From assembly GCF_011927945.1 (NCBI RefSeq), contig NZ_JAATJM010000002.1, positions 372,001-436,000 on the forward strand: a stretch of 64,000 nt of DNA, written 5' to 3'. Source of the DNA: Brevundimonas alba. GTDB lineage: Bacteria > Pseudomonadota > Alphaproteobacteria > Caulobacterales > Caulobacteraceae. Positions 45,873 to 55,780 of the stretch are shown here, piece by piece. Within the stretch, counting starts at the first letter, position 1. Every line of letters starts with the position of its first letter. A model generated the notes under the pieces. That model made no database searches and was not told the origin of the DNA. It was given only the letters and a program-made list of their open reading frames with translations. Made by a program: the position numbers and the translations under genes.

Positions 45873-46928
45873 CTAGGCGGCGTCGTCGAGCCAGTCGGCG
45901 CAGGTGACGCGGTTCCGGCCCGAGCGCTTGGAGGCGTAGAGGGCGGCGTCCGCGCGGCCGAGGAGGCTGACGGCGGTCTCGCCGGAGCGCCGGTGGGCGA
46001 AGCCGATGGAGACGGTCACGGCGCCGAGGTCGTCGTTGGTCGAGCGCCGGCGGAGGGAGCGGGAGCCGATCTCACGCCGGATGCCTTCGAGCGCACCCTC
46101 GACCTCAGGCAGGCTTTCGCTCGGGAAGATGATGGCGAACTCCTCGCCGCCGTAGCGGGCGGCGACGCGGGGGGGCTTGGCGGACTTGCTGAGCACGCTG
46201 GCCACGTAGCGAAGCACCTGATCGCCGGTCTGATGACCCCAGGTATCGTTGAAGCGCTTGAAGTGATCGATATCGAGGACGGCGAGCGACAGACGCCCAC
46301 CGTCGGCCAGGGCGGCCTGGCAGGCGTTTTCCAGTTGCTCGTCGAACGCCTTGCGGTTGGCCAGGTTGGTCAGGGCGTCCGTCATGGAATCGCGGCGGAC
46401 CTGTTCGAGGTGCTCGCTCAGGCGGGCGATCTCCCGGGTCGACAATTCGAGCTTCTTCTCGAGAGTTTCGTTGTCGCGCTTGATCTTGCGGGTGGCGCCC
46501 GACAGGTCGGCGACGATCGCGCGAAGCTGGGGTGCGCCATCGGCGGCCTCGAGGCTGCCGGCGGCGCCTTCCAGGGTACGGCCGTAGGCGGACTGGGCCT
46601 TGTGAGCCTTCGAGATCGCCTCTGTGACGCTGCTCAGTTCACGGTCGAGGACGCGGCCGGCGTCGCGAATCTCTTCAGTCAGTCTTCCGCGGGGCAGGTA
46701 TTCGGCGGCCAGCATCTCGGCCACCGCCTCGGTGAAGGGTTCGCCGGCGGCCAGCATCCGCTCGATCTCGCGACCGAGGGCCCCGTCCGGATCGCCCAGA
46801 TACTGCAGCCAGAGTTCGAAATTGAGCGGGGTCGGCCAGACGGACGCGGCCTCCATCGCCTCGACGGCCCGACGCGCCAGCGAATAGGCTTCGGGTCCCC
46901 GCAGCGTGGTTTCGACCGCTTCCTTCAT
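45873..46928 (-). CDS. GGDEF-domain diguanylate cyclase
   Basis: 351 residues from the ATG at 46928; a TTG at 46979 would add 17. The N-terminal half is helical with a coiled coil (about 130-175) just before the GGDEF domain (DSMTDALTNLANRKAF, LDIDHFKRFNDTWGHQTGD, RYGGEEFAIIFP). The active site is intact (GGEEF), so it should make c-di-GMP from GTP. No RxxD inhibitory site is present at the usual spacing upstream of GGEEF (the segment reads KSAKPPRVAA). No sensor domain recognised. Confidence 0.9.
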   Translation of the reverse strand: MKEAVETTLRGPEAYSLARRAVEAMEAASVWPTPLNFELWLQYLGDPDGALGREIERMLAAGEPFTEAVAEMLAAEYLPRGRLTEEIRDAGRVLDRELSSVTEAISKAHKAQSAYGRTLEGAAGSLEAADGAPQLRAIVADLSGATRKIKRDNETLEKKLELSTREIARLSEHLEQVRRDSMTDALTNLANRKAFDEQLENACQAALADGGRLSLAVLDIDHFKRFNDTWGHQTGDQVLRYVASVLSKSAKPPRVAARYGGEEFAIIFPSESLPEVEGALEGIRREIGSRSLRRRSTNDDLGAVTVSIGFAHRRSGETAVSLLGRADAALYASKRSGRNRVTCADWLDDAA

Positions 46929-47043
46929 CAACGTCCCCGGACGGGTCGCATCAGGAACAGCGACCTCAACGGGCGTCAATCTAGGCCGGGTTTCCGTAAC
47001 GCCCGGTTAAATCCGGGCGAAAACGCCGCCGCCCTCAGGCTTT

Positions 47044-48648
47044 TCAGGCCTTGAGGGTGACCGGCCGGCGCAGGAAGGCGGGGATTTCGGACTCGCCGAA
47101 CGGGCGGCCATTGCTGCGCTGGGCCTCGGGCTCGGCGCGCGAGCCGCGGCGGTCGGACTGGCGCAGGTGGGCTTCCTGGGCCGGGCGGGCTTCCTGGGCC
47201 GGGCGGGCTTCCGGGGCAGGCCGGGCGTCAGTCGCGGGCTCCGCGGGCGCGGCCGAAACTTCGGCCGGAGCTTCAACCTGGGCCGTGGCCGAGCGGCCGC
47301 CGCGACGGCTGCGGCTGCGGCGGGCAGGGGCCCTGGCCTCGGTTTCCGAAACGGCCGCGATCTCCACGGCGGCGGCGGGCGCCTCAGCGACAGTCTCGAC
47401 GACTTCATCGGCATCCGCTTCGGGAGCCGAAGCCCGGCGCGAGCGGCCGCCGCGTTCGCGGGCCGGCTCCGCCCGTTCCGTCTTCTCTGGACGGCGGCTG
47501 GAGCCGGAGCCGAGATCGGCGCTGTCCAGCACCAGCTCCTCGGGGGCCATCTTGATCAGCTTCAGCACCTTGTCGAGCGAGCGGTCGTCCGCCGGCGTGA
47601 CAATCATGAACGTCTGGCCGGTCTTGCCCGCGCGCCCGGTGCGGCCGATGCGGTGCACATAGTCGTCGGCGTGGTGCGAGACGTCATAGTTGAAGACGTG
47701 GCTGACGTCCGGGATATCCAGACCACGGGCGGCGACGTCGGAGGCGACCAGCAGCTTCAGCTCGCCAGAGCGGAAGGCGGCCAGCGTCTTGGTACGCAGC
47801 GACTGGTCGAGGTCGCCATGGATCGGGGCCGCGTCGAAGCCGTGCTGCTTTAGCGACTTGGCGACGACGTCGACCTCGGACTTGCGATTGCAGAAGACGA
47901 TGCCGTTGCGCACGTCTGAACGGCCGATCAGGGCGCGCAGGGCGGCCCGCTTCATCTTCGAATCGCTGGAGGGGATGCGGACCAGATACTGGGTGATGGT
48001 TTCGGCCGTCATCGCCGGGCGCGAGGCCTCGATGCGGGTCGGATCCTTCAGGAACTGGGTGGTCAGCCGGGTGATCTCGGGCGGCATGGTGGCCGAGAAG
48101 AACAGCGTCTGGCGCTTGGGCGGGGTCAGTTTGAAGATGCGTTCGATGTCGGGGATGAAGCCCATGTCGAGCATGCGGTCCGCCTCGTCGACGACCATCA
48201 GCTCGACGCCGTTCAGCATCATCTTGCCGCGCTCGAACAGGTCGAGGAGACGCCCGGGAGTGGCGATCAGGACGTCGACGCCCTTGTTCAGCGCCGCTAC
48301 CTGGTCGCCCATGGAGACGCCGCCGATCAGCAGCACCCACGTCAGCTTGGTGCCCTTGGCGTATTTCTCGAATGACATGGCCACCTGGTCGGCCAGCTCG
48401 CGGGTCGGGGCGAGCACGAGGGCGCGGGGCATGCGCGCCCGGGCGCGGCCCTTGGACAGGCGTTCGATCAGGGGGAGGGTGAAGGCGGCGGTCTTGCCGG
48501 TGCCGGTCTGGGCGATGCCCAGAACGTCGCGGCCGGCGAGAGCCACGGGAATGGCCTGGGCCTGGATCGGGGTCGCGGTCGTATAGCCGGTGTCGACGAC
48601 GGCTTGCAGGGTCGTGGGCGAGAGGCCCAGCTGGGAGAATTCGGTCAT
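47044..48648 (-). CDS. rhlE: DEAD-box RNA helicase, RhlE type
   Basis: 534 residues from the ATG at 48648, which has AAAGGA in place. Q motif FSQLGLSPTTLQAVVDTGYTTATPIQ, motif I AQTGTGKT, PTRELADQ, DEAD at VVDEADRMLDMGF, SAT, and HRIGRTGRAGKTG. The C-terminal 140 residues are Ala/Glu/Arg/Pro-rich and low-complexity, with short tandem repeats. Likely role is ribosome assembly or mRNA turnover, and it could partner RNase E (inference). Confidence 0.93.
   Translation of the reverse strand: MTEFSQLGLSPTTLQAVVDTGYTTATPIQAQAIPVALAGRDVLGIAQTGTGKTAAFTLPLIERLSKGRARARMPRALVLAPTRELADQVAMSFEKYAKGTKLTWVLLIGGVSMGDQVAALNKGVDVLIATPGRLLDLFERGKMMLNGVELMVVDEADRMLDMGFIPDIERIFKLTPPKRQTLFFSATMPPEITRLTTQFLKDPTRIEASRPAMTAETITQYLVRIPSSDSKMKRAALRALIGRSDVRNGIVFCNRKSEVDVVAKSLKQHGFDAAPIHGDLDQSLRTKTLAAFRSGELKLLVASDVAARGLDIPDVSHVFNYDVSHHADDYVHRIGRTGRAGKTGQTFMIVTPADDRSLDKVLKLIKMAPEELVLDSADLGSGSSRRPEKTERAEPARERGGRSRRASAPEADADEVVETVAEAPAAAVEIAAVSETEARAPARRSRSRRGGRSATAQVEAPAEVSAAPAEPATDARPAPEARPAQEARPAQEAHLRQSDRRGSRAEPEAQRSNGRPFGESEIPAFLRRPVTLKA
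47169..47222. repeat. 18-bp tandem repeat within the helicase tail
   Basis: Two exact copies of an 18-bp unit starting GGGCTTCCTGGG, at 47169-47186 and 47187-47204, then a partial third. On the coding strand this gives the EARPAQ repeat of the disordered tail; a site prone to length variation. Confidence 0.75.
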
Positions 48649-48835
48649 GGGTCCTTTGGACAGGTACTGAAGGACGCCCCGCGCATCGGGCCGTCGTGCG
48701 ATGTGCGGAACCGCCCTGTCTCTGGGCGAGCGGGCGGCGCGGATTCGCCAGTCCTGTCCCGAACGTGCGCCGCATATAGAAGCCCCCACGCCAGAGTCAA
48801 CTATTCGCGGAACCGGCGAGAGGGGTTGGCATTCC

Positions 48836-48850
48836 CTAAACGATTGTTAA
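48836..48850 (+). promoter_or_regulatory. CtrA-like box upstream of small secreted protein
   Basis: CTAA-ACGATTG-TTAA matches the CtrA consensus TTAA-N7-TTAA with one mismatch, 38 bp before the ATG at 48888. CtrA is the cell-cycle regulator of Caulobacterales. Whether this lineage uses the box here is untested. Confidence 0.45.
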
Positions 48851-48887
48851 TAGTCCGCCCCGGGAAGGGCTGATCAGGGGTACCAGT

Positions 48888-49247
48888 ATGCTTCGCACGC
48901 TTGCCGTGGCGGCTGTTTCAGCCGCGTGTCTGTTGGCCAGCCCGGGCCAGGCCGGCATCAACTCCGCCTTCGGAAACACGGTGCTGTCGCGCTATCCCGA
49001 CGGCGGCTGGGTCAAGCATTTCTTCGATCCGGACGGCAGCTATGCGGCGCAGTTCTCGGACGGCCGGCGGCTTTCGGCGCGCTGGCGGGTCGAGGGCGAG
49101 CGTATCTGCCTCCGAAACATCCGCCCCAATATGCTGATCCCGCGTTTCTGCACCGCGATGATCGACGCCGATGTCGGCGAGACCTGGCAGTCGCGCGACC
49201 CGCTGGGCCGCCGCGTACAGAACGTGCTGGTCGCCGGGCGCAACTGA
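48888..49247 (+). CDS. Small secreted hypothetical protein
   Basis: 119 residues with a signal peptide (MLRTLAVAAVSAACLLASPGQA). The mature part is beta-like, with FGNTVLSRYPDGGWVKHFFDPDGSYAAQFSDGRRLSARWRVEGERICLRN and a second cysteine in RFCTAM, suggesting one disulfide. Family not recognised. Divergent from rhlE and preceded by a CtrA-like box. Confidence 0.75.
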   Translation: MLRTLAVAAVSAACLLASPGQAGINSAFGNTVLSRYPDGGWVKHFFDPDGSYAAQFSDGRRLSARWRVEGERICLRNIRPNMLIPRFCTAMIDADVGETWQSRDPLGRRVQNVLVAGRN

Positions 49248-49301
49248 CACCTCGATCGGCTGATCTGTCATTCTGGATGAAAGGACCGCCTGCGGGGCGG
49301 A

Positions 49302-49339
49302 GCGCCATTCCCTGACTGCGAAATCAGAGGGAATGGCGC
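49302..49339 (-). terminator. Inverted repeat joining the tRNA-Asp 3' end to its trailer
   Basis: GCGCCATTCCCT (49302-49313) is the exact reverse complement of 49328-49339, with a further CTGA/TCAG inside. On the minus strand the tRNA's last bases and CCA form the first arm. It may be a terminator or processing signal; no U-tract follows. Confidence 0.5.
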
Positions 49340-49410
49340 GAGTGACGGGGCTCGAACCCGCGACCTCCGGCGTGACAGGCCGGCACTCTAACCAACTGAG
49401 CTACACCCGC
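49334..49410 (-). tRNA. tRNA-Asp(GTC)
   Basis: 77 nt including an encoded CCA. On the minus strand it starts GCGGGTGTAGCTCAGTTGG, has anticodon loop CCTGTCACG (anticodon GTC), TTCGAGC T-loop, and acceptor GCGGGTG pairing with CACTCGC with one G-U. Standalone gene. Confidence 0.97.
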
Positions 49411-49553
49411 GTTTCCCGGCCGCGAAGCAGTGCGTCGCGGCGAGGGGCGTCGTTTAGGCGGGGCGGCTGCGCACTGTCAAGCGACGAAGGCGACGATCCG
49501 GGCAGTTTTTCGCCGGTTTCTCGCGGGCGCTGACAGAGGCTATGCCGGTCCGG

Positions 49554-49568
49554 ATGGTTGCGAACCAT
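49554..49568. promoter_or_regulatory. Dyad upstream of the nuo operon
   Basis: Perfect inverted repeat ATGGTT-GCG-AACCAT, about 100 bp before nuoA in the 261-bp gap after tRNA-Asp. It could be an operator for the nuo operon. I could not place a convincing promoter around it. Confidence 0.35.
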
Positions 49569-49671
49569 TCTCAAGAAAAACCTTTCGCCGCATGGGTTTG
49601 AACGGGCGCGGTTCCGGGTCTAGAAAGCGCCGAATCCGCCCCTCCCTCTGTGGCGGACGAGGTCCTTCCGG

Positions 49672-50049
49672 ATGAATGCATTCCTTCTCGAATATCTGCC
49701 GATCGTGATCTTTCTCGGGATCGCTGCGGCGCTCGGCGTCGGCTTCATGCTGGCGGCCTGGGTGCTGGCTCCCAAGAACCCCGACTCCGAGAAGCTGTCG
49801 GCCTACGAGTGCGGCTTCAACGCCTTCGACGACGCCCGCATGAAGTTCGACGTGCGGTTCTATCTGGTGTCGATCCTGTTCATCATCTTCGACCTCGAGG
49901 TCGCCTTCCTGTTCCCGTGGGCGGTGTCGATGTTCGACCTGTCGCAGGCGGGCATGGTGTTCGCCTTCTGGTCGATGATGGTCTTCCTCGGCGTGCTGAC
50001 CGTCGGCTTCATCTACGAATGGAAGAAGGGCGCCCTCGAATGGGAGTGA
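49672..50049 (+). CDS. nuoA: NADH-quinone oxidoreductase subunit A
   Basis: 125 residues with three membrane helices. Contains [50 protein letters not shown], the TMH1-2 loop Cys that lies by the quinone tunnel. First gene of the complex I operon. Confidence 0.96.
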   Translation: MNAFLLEYLPIVIFLGIAAALGVGFMLAAWVLAPKNPDSEKLSAYECGFNAFDDARMKFDVRFYLVSILFIIFDLEVAFLFPWAVSMFDLSQAGMVFAFWSMMVFLGVLTVGFIYEWKKGALEWE

Positions 50050-50675
50050 CCACCGACAACACCTTCCCGCTGATCGGCGCGGGCAACCAAGGCGCGTCGG
50101 GAGCCGGAGCGGCGCCGTCGTCGCCGGTCGCCTTCGGCCAGGCCGGCCGGACGCTGGTGCAGGGCTACGACCCGGCGATCCACGACAAATTCTTCGAGCA
50201 GGTGAACGCCGAGCTCGGCGAACGCGGCTTCATCACCACCTCGCTGGACGACGTGATCAACTGGGCCCGCACCGGCTCCCTGATGTGGATGACGTTCGGT
50301 CTGGCATGCTGCGCCGTGGAGATGATGCAGGCCTCGATGCCGCGTTACGACATGGAGCGGTTCGGCATGGCTCCGCGCGCCAGCCCGCGCCAGTCCGACC
50401 TGATGATCGTCGCCGGCACCCTGACCAACAAGATGGCTCCGGCGCTTCGTAAAGTATACGATCAGATGCCCGATCCCCGTTACGTGCTTTCCATGGGTTC
50501 GTGCGCCAATGGCGGCGGGTATTATCACTATAGCTACAGTGTAGTGCGTGGTTGCGACCGCGTTGTACCTGTCGATGCTTATGTGCCGGGGTGCCCGCCG
50601 ACGGCGGAGGCGCTGCTGTACGGGCTGCTGCAGCTGCAGAAGAAGATCCGGCGGACGGGGACGATCGACCGATGA
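50040..50675 (+). CDS. nuoB: NADH-quinone oxidoreductase subunit B
   Basis: 211 residues from the ATG at 50040 (10-bp overlap with nuoA). The GTG at 50046, overlapping the nuoA stop as GTGA, is equally possible. It carries cluster N2: [10 protein letters not shown] supplies adjacent cysteines, then [21 protein letters not shown] and [10 protein letters not shown]-terminal 45 residues are extra and variable. Confidence 0.96.
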   Translation: MGVTTDNTFPLIGAGNQGASGAGAAPSSPVAFGQAGRTLVQGYDPAIHDKFFEQVNAELGERGFITTSLDDVINWARTGSLMWMTFGLACCAVEMMQASMPRYDMERFGMAPRASPRQSDLMIVAGTLTNKMAPALRKVYDQMPDPRYVLSMGSCANGGGYYHYSYSVVRGCDRVVPVDAYVPGCPPTAEALLYGLLQLQKKIRRTGTIDR

Positions 50676-51295
50676 ACGCCCTCGCTCGCACCGAAGAGAT
50701 GGAAACGGCCCTGACGCCCCTGGGCGCCGAGATGGTCGGCGCGCTGGGCGTGCAGGCGCAGGTGGCGTTCGGCGAACTGACGCTGGTGGCGGAGCGCGAG
50801 GGGATCGTCGCGGTGCTGACGGCGCTGCGCGACCGGTTCGGCTTCCAGCAGCTGGTCGACTTGTGCGGCGTCGACTACCCGGATCGCGAGGAGCGGTTCG
50901 AGGTGGTCTATCACCTGATCTCGTTGACCCGGAACGCGCGCATCCGCGTCAAGGTCACGACGGATGAGCACAAGCCGGTGCCGAGCGTGATTTCCGTCTA
51001 TCCGAACGCCGACTGGTTCGAGCGCGAGGCGTTCGACATGTACGGCATGCTGTTCTCGGATCACCCGGACCTGCGCCGGCTGCTGACCGACTACGGCTTC
51101 CAGGGACATCCGCTGCGCAAGGATTTCCCGATGACCGGCTACGTCGAGGTCCGCTACGACGACGAGCAGAAGCGGGTGGTCTACGAGCCGGTGAAGCTGA
51201 CGCAGGAATTCCGGCAGTTCGACTTCACCTCGCCGTGGGAAGGCGCTGAGTATCCGGCGCCGGTGCTGCCGGGCGACGAGAAGGTTCAGGGCTGA
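50672..51295 (+). CDS. nuoC: NADH-quinone oxidoreductase subunit C
   Basis: 207 residues, ATGA overlap with nuoB. Peripheral-arm subunit: [62 protein letters not shown], and a C-terminal FDFTSPWEG tail. Not fused to NuoD, unlike E. coli. Confidence 0.96.
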   Translation: MNALARTEEMETALTPLGAEMVGALGVQAQVAFGELTLVAEREGIVAVLTALRDRFGFQQLVDLCGVDYPDREERFEVVYHLISLTRNARIRVKVTTDEHKPVPSVISVYPNADWFEREAFDMYGMLFSDHPDLRRLLTDYGFQGHPLRKDFPMTGYVEVRYDDEQKRVVYEPVKLTQEFRQFDFTSPWEGAEYPAPVLPGDEKVQG

Positions 51296-52566
51296 TGGCT
51301 GACGCATCCACCATCCCGGCGCCGCTGGGAGCCACCGACGTGTTCGACGACGCGCCGCACGACGGGCGTACCGAGCACGCCCGCGCGCTCGACGACCGAA
51401 AATTCACGATCAATTTCGGCCCGCAACATCCGGCCGCGCACGGCGTGCTGCGCCTCGTCCTGGAGCTGGACGGTGAACTCGTCACCCGCGTCGATCCGCA
51501 CATCGGCCTGCTGCACCGCGGCACCGAAAAGCTGATGGAAGCGCGGACCTACGTTCAGAACATCCCGTATTTCGACCGCCTCGACTACGTGGCGCCGATG
51601 AACCAGGAGCACGCCTTCTGCCTGGCCATCGAGCGGCTGCTGGGGCTCGAGGTGCCGTACCGCGGGCAGCTGATCCGGGTGCTGTATTCCGAGATCGGCC
51701 GCATCCTGTCGCACCTGCTGAACGTCACCACGCAGGCCATGGACGTCGGCGCCCTGACGCCGCCGCTGTGGGGCTTCGAGGAACGCGAGAAGCTGATGGT
51801 GTTCTATGAGCGCGCCTCCGGGTCGCGCCTGCACGCCAACTATTTCCGCCCGGGCGGCGTGCACCAGGACCTGCCGCCGGATCTGGTGGACGACATTGGC
51901 CGCTGGTGCGCCGAATTCCCGGCGGCGCTGAAGGACATCGAGAGCCTCGTCACCGAGAACCGCATCTTCAAGCAACGCAACGTCGACATCGGCGTGGTGT
52001 CGAAGGAGCAGGCGCTGGCCTGGGGCTTCTCCGGCGTGATGCTGCGCGGCTCGGACATTCCGTGGGACCTGCGCAAGTCGCAGCCCTACGAATGCTATGC
52101 CGACCTCGAGTTCGACATCGCCGTCGGCAAGAACGGCGACTGCTGGGACCGCTACCTCTGCCGCATCGAGGAGATGAAGCAGTCGGTCCGGATCATGGAG
52201 CAGTGCATCCACAAGCTGCGCAACTGCCCCGGCGAGATCGTGCTGGCCGACAACAACAAATTCGTGCCGCCGCGGCGGGGCGAGATGAAGCGGTCGATGG
52301 AATCGCTGATCCACCACTTCAAGCTCTACACCGAAGGCTTCCGCACCCCGGAAGGCGAGGTCTATGCCGCCGTCGAGGCGCCCAAGGGCGAGTTCGGCGT
52401 CTATCTGGTCTCGGACGGCACCAACAAGCCGTACCGCTGCAAGATCGCGGCGCCCGGCTTCAAACACCTGCAGGCGATGGACTGGATGAACCGCGGCCAC
52501 ATGCTGGCCGACGTGTCCGCCATCCTCGGCTCCCTCGACATCGTTTTCGGAGAAGTGGACCGATGA
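51295..52566 (+). CDS. nuoD: NADH-quinone oxidoreductase subunit D
   Basis: 423 residues, TGATG overlap with nuoC. The 49-kDa subunit at the quinone site: [40 protein letters not shown] and the C-terminal [16 protein letters not shown] (here [15 protein letters not shown]). Separate from nuoC. Confidence 0.97.
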   Translation: MADASTIPAPLGATDVFDDAPHDGRTEHARALDDRKFTINFGPQHPAAHGVLRLVLELDGELVTRVDPHIGLLHRGTEKLMEARTYVQNIPYFDRLDYVAPMNQEHAFCLAIERLLGLEVPYRGQLIRVLYSEIGRILSHLLNVTTQAMDVGALTPPLWGFEEREKLMVFYERASGSRLHANYFRPGGVHQDLPPDLVDDIGRWCAEFPAALKDIESLVTENRIFKQRNVDIGVVSKEQALAWGFSGVMLRGSDIPWDLRKSQPYECYADLEFDIAVGKNGDCWDRYLCRIEEMKQSVRIMEQCIHKLRNCPGEIVLADNNKFVPPRRGEMKRSMESLIHHFKLYTEGFRTPEGEVYAAVEAPKGEFGVYLVSDGTNKPYRCKIAAPGFKHLQAMDWMNRGHMLADVSAILGSLDIVFGEVDR

Positions 52567-53225
52567 GCGTTCGTCGTCTCGCCAAGGAACAGCCCGCCTC
52601 GTTCGCCTTCTCCAAGGCGACCCGGGCCAAGGCCGACTGGTGGATCTCCAAATATCCCGCCGACCGCCGCCAGTCGGCGGTGATCCCGATCCTGTGGCTG
52701 GTCCAGAAGCAGGAAGGCTGGGTCTCCGAGCCCGCCATCCGCGCCATCGGCGAACTGCTGGGCATGCCCTTCATCCGGGTGCTGGAGGTCGCGACCTTCT
52801 ACACCATGTTCATGCTCGAGCCGGTTGGGACCAGCGCCCTGATCCAGGTGTGCGGCACGACGCCGTGCATGCTGCGCGGGGCAGGTGACCTGATGAAGGT
52901 CTGCAAGAGCAAGATCGGTCCCAAGGACGTGCTCAGCGCCGACGGCCGCTTCACCTGGCAGGAAGTCGAGTGCCTCGGCGCCTGCGCCAATGCGCCGATG
53001 GCCCAGATCAACGACTACTATTTCGAAGACCTGACGGCCGACAGCATGGCCCAGATCATCGACGACTTCGCGGCGGGCAAGAAGCCCAAGCCGGGATCGC
53101 GCGTCGGCCGCGCCAGCTCGGAGCCGGAAGGCGGGGCCCTGACCCTGACCGATCCGAAACTGTATGACGGCTCGGCGGCCCAGAAGATCAAGAAGCTGCC
53201 CAACAGCGATCCGGTGACGGCGTGA
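52563..53225 (+). CDS. nuoE: NADH-quinone oxidoreductase subunit E
   Basis: 220 residues, ATGA overlap with nuoD. Thioredoxin-like [2Fe-2S] subunit: [10 protein letters not shown] and [10 protein letters not shown] supply the four cysteines (cluster N1a). A Lys/Pro/Gly-rich tail of about 50 residues extends past the domain. Followed by two small membrane-protein genes and not directly by nuoF. Confidence 0.95.
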   Translation: MSVRRLAKEQPASFAFSKATRAKADWWISKYPADRRQSAVIPILWLVQKQEGWVSEPAIRAIGELLGMPFIRVLEVATFYTMFMLEPVGTSALIQVCGTTPCMLRGAGDLMKVCKSKIGPKDVLSADGRFTWQEVECLGACANAPMAQINDYYFEDLTADSMAQIIDDFAAGKKPKPGSRVGRASSEPEGGALTLTDPKLYDGSAAQKIKKLPNSDPVTA

Positions 53226-53488
53226 CCAACCCCGACGTCTCCGAGCAAGAGGCGGTCGCGCGGTATCGCGCGGAGCTGCGCACGGTCGGCCGTAGTCAGC
53301 GGCTGGCCGGCTTCGTGCTGGTCGTTCTCGGGGCCATCGCGGTGTGGACGGCCACCTACGCCGGAGCCGCCGCGCCGACGGTGCAGTGGGCCGGCTATGC
53401 GGCGCTGGCCATCGGCTGGGCGCTGATGCTGGCGGCCATCTTCCTGCGCACCCGGTATCACCGCCGTCGCCTGCGGGAGGGCCTGTAA
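53222..53488 (+). CDS. Small two-helix membrane protein inside the nuo operon
   Basis: 88 residues from a GTG overlapping the nuoE stop. A polar start (about 1-25) precedes two membrane helices (about 28-47 and 56-76), then an Arg-rich end RTRYHRRRLREGL, suggesting both termini are cytoplasmic. Not a known complex I subunit. Its stop overlaps the next gene's ATG (TAATG). Function unknown. Confidence 0.8.
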   Translation: MTNPDVSEQEAVARYRAELRTVGRSQRLAGFVLVVLGAIAVWTATYAGAAAPTVQWAGYAALAIGWALMLAAIFLRTRYHRRRLREGL

Positions 53489-53718
53489 TGGCTGACGCAC
53501 CTACGCCCGCCGCCTGGCGGATCATCATGTTCGCCGGACTGGGCGACATAGTTTTCGGTGTCGGAATCGCGGCTGCGGGCCTGATGGGTTTCCTCGGTGA
53601 AGAGGGTGAGATCTACGCGATCGTCGGCGGCGTCATGGCTGTCTTCGGCGCTGGCATCATCGTCTGGGCCCGCAACAATCTCAGCAAGGCCGAAAGCCGG
53701 CGTGGAGACCTGAACTGA
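53488..53718 (+). CDS. Second small two-helix membrane protein inside the nuo operon
   Basis: 76 residues. Helices about 11-34 ([25 protein letters not shown]) and 41-60 ([20 protein letters not shown]), with a polar tail [14 protein letters not shown]. Glycine-rich helix faces suggest tight packing against another helix. It lies 2 bp before nuoF. No recognised family; assembly or accessory function with complex I is only inferred from location. Confidence 0.8.
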   Translation: MADAPTPAAWRIIMFAGLGDIVFGVGIAAAGLMGFLGEEGEIYAIVGGVMAVFGAGIIVWARNNLSKAESRRGDLN

Positions 53719-53720
53719 CC

Positions 53721-55034
53721 ATGGTCGGAATCCTCGAAGACAAGGATCGCATCTTCACCAACCTCTACGGGCTCCAGGACTGGGGTCTCGAGGGGGCGAA
53801 GAGCCGTGGCGCGTGGAACGCGACCCGGGACATGCTCGACCTCGGGCGCGACTGGATCATCAGCAACGTCAAGAACTCGGGCCTGCGCGGACGCGGCGGC
53901 GCCGGCTTCTCCACCGGGCTGAAGTGGTCCTTCATGCCCAAGGAGCTGAAGGATCGGCCGCACTATCTGGTGGTCAACGCCGACGAATCGGAACCCGGCA
54001 CCGCCAAGGACCGCGAGATCATGCGGCACGATCCGCAGCTGCTGATCGAAGGCTGCCTGATCGCCAGCTTCGCGATGCAGGCGCACGCCTGCTACATCTA
54101 TCTGCGCGGCGAATATGTGCTGGAACGCGAGCGCATGGAGGCCGCGGTCAAGCAGGCCTATGAAGCGAAGCTGATCGGCAAGAACAACGTCCACGGCTGG
54201 GACTTCGACGTCTATATTCACCACGGCGCCGGGGCCTATATCTGCGGCGAAGAGACGGCCCTGCTGGAGTCGCTGGAAGGCAAGAAGGGCCAGCCGCGTC
54301 TGAAGCCGCCGTTCCCGGCGGGGGCAGGCCTCTACGGCTGCCCGACCACGGTGAACAACGTCGAGTCGATCGCCGTCGTCGGCACCATCTTGCGCCGCGG
54401 CGCAGACTGGTTCGCGGGCTTCGGCCGGCCGAACAACACCGGCACCAAGCTGATGACCATCAGCGGCCACGTGAACCGGCCGTGCAATGTCGAAGAAGCG
54501 ATGTCGATCCCGCTGAAGCAGCTGCTGGAAGAGCACTGCGGCGGCGTGCGCGGCGGCTGGGACAACCTCAAGGCGGTGATCCCGGGCGGTTCGTCCGTGC
54601 CGCTGATCACGCGCGAGATGTCCGAGACGGCGCTGATGGATTTCGACAGCCTGCGCGAAATGCGCTCGGGCCTCGGCACAGCGGCGGTGATCGTCATGGA
54701 CCAGTCGACCGATCTGGTCCGCGCCATCGCCCGCATCAGCTATTTCTACAAGCATGAGAGCTGCGGCCAGTGCACGCCGTGCCGCGAAGGCACCGGCTGG
54801 ATGTGGCGCGTGCTGGAGCGGATGGCGATCGGCGAGGCCGACCCCTCCGAGATCGACCTGCTGCTGGACGTGGCCGGTCAGGTCGAGGGCCACACCATCT
54901 GCGCCCTCGGCGACGCCGCGGCCTGGCCCGTGCAGGGCCTGATCCGGCATTTCCGCCACGAGATCGAGGAGCGGATCGCCTCCTACCGCAGCCGCCGTGC
55001 GAACTTCGCCGGCCACGCGATCGCGGCGGAGTAA
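53721..55034 (+). CDS. nuoF: NADH-quinone oxidoreductase subunit F
   Basis: 437 residues. NADH- and FMN-binding subunit: [55 protein letters not shown], and cluster N3 ligands in [12 protein letters not shown] plus [10 protein letters not shown]. Complete and normal in length. Confidence 0.97.
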   Translation: MVGILEDKDRIFTNLYGLQDWGLEGAKSRGAWNATRDMLDLGRDWIISNVKNSGLRGRGGAGFSTGLKWSFMPKELKDRPHYLVVNADESEPGTAKDREIMRHDPQLLIEGCLIASFAMQAHACYIYLRGEYVLERERMEAAVKQAYEAKLIGKNNVHGWDFDVYIHHGAGAYICGEETALLESLEGKKGQPRLKPPFPAGAGLYGCPTTVNNVESIAVVGTILRRGADWFAGFGRPNNTGTKLMTISGHVNRPCNVEEAMSIPLKQLLEEHCGGVRGGWDNLKAVIPGGSSVPLITREMSETALMDFDSLREMRSGLGTAAVIVMDQSTDLVRAIARISYFYKHESCGQCTPCREGTGWMWRVLERMAIGEADPSEIDLLLDVAGQVEGHTICALGDAAAWPVQGLIRHFRHEIEERIASYRSRRANFAGHAIAAE

Positions 55035-55036
55035 CG

Positions 55037-55780
55037 ATGAACCGGGTGCGCGCCATCCTTGCCGGAGTGCTGATCGGAGCGGGACTTCTGTCCAGCGCCG
55101 CCGCGCCTGCATGGGCGGAAGCCGCCGCGCCGGCAGCCGGGGTGTCCCCGCAACAGGACAGCGCGGTTCGCCCGCCGGCTGGCTGGGACAACGCGTGGCT
55201 GCTGGACCATTATCGCGAGCGGACGACCGTCTTCTCCGGATACGAGCCTCTGAACGGCGCAGGCGTCGCCTTTGTCGGCGACAGCATCACAGAGGGTGGC
55301 GACTGGGCGGCCCTGTTCCCGGGCGTGCCGGTGCGCAACTACGGCATCGGCGGCGACCGGTCCGATGGCGTGCTGGCCCGAGCGGCTCAGGTCGTCGGCG
55401 CGCGACCGCAGCGGATCATCCTGATGATCGGCACCAACGATCTGGCGAACGGCTATACGCCGGAGGCCATCGCCGCCGACGTGGGACGCGTTCTGGCGCT
55501 GTGGAAGGCGGCTCTGCCGGACACCCAGCTGGTAGTCGAGAGCGTGCTGCCGCGTCAGCCAGAGTTCGACGCCCGCATCCGCGACCTGAACACCCGGCTG
55601 ATGCAGACCGCCGCCGCGAATGGCGCAGACTGGATCGACATCCACACGGCCTTCCTCACGCAAGGCGACCGGCTCGACCCGGCCGTCACCGCCGACGACC
55701 TGCACCTGACGCCGCCGGGCTATGCACGATGGAAGACGATCATCGAGCCCTGCGTTCGCACCGGGGAGTGCGGCGCATGA
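55037..55780 (+). CDS. Secreted SGNH/GDSL hydrolase inside the nuo operon
   Basis: 247 residues, 2 bp after nuoF. Signal peptide ends near AWAEA. SGNH blocks: GDSITEGG (catalytic Ser), YGIGGDRSDGVLAR (Gly), IGTNDLANG (Asn), and DDLHLTPPGYARW (Asp and His). Such enzymes cleave acyl or acetyl esters in the periplasm. Two C-terminal cysteines (CVRTGEC) could form a disulfide. Not a respiratory protein; it overlaps the next lipoprotein by ATGA. Confidence 0.88.
   Translation: MNRVRAILAGVLIGAGLLSSAAAPAWAEAAAPAAGVSPQQDSAVRPPAGWDNAWLLDHYRERTTVFSGYEPLNGAGVAFVGDSITEGGDWAALFPGVPVRNYGIGGDRSDGVLARAAQVVGARPQRIILMIGTNDLANGYTPEAIAADVGRVLALWKAALPDTQLVVESVLPRQPEFDARIRDLNTRLMQTAAANGADWIDIHTAFLTQGDRLDPAVTADDLHLTPPGYARWKTIIEPCVRTGECGA

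Noticed and set aside
49334-49410. tRNA-Asp as an integration site with an adjacent island
   Set aside because: No integrase or second direct copy of the tRNA 3' end is present; the only copy nearby is inverted.
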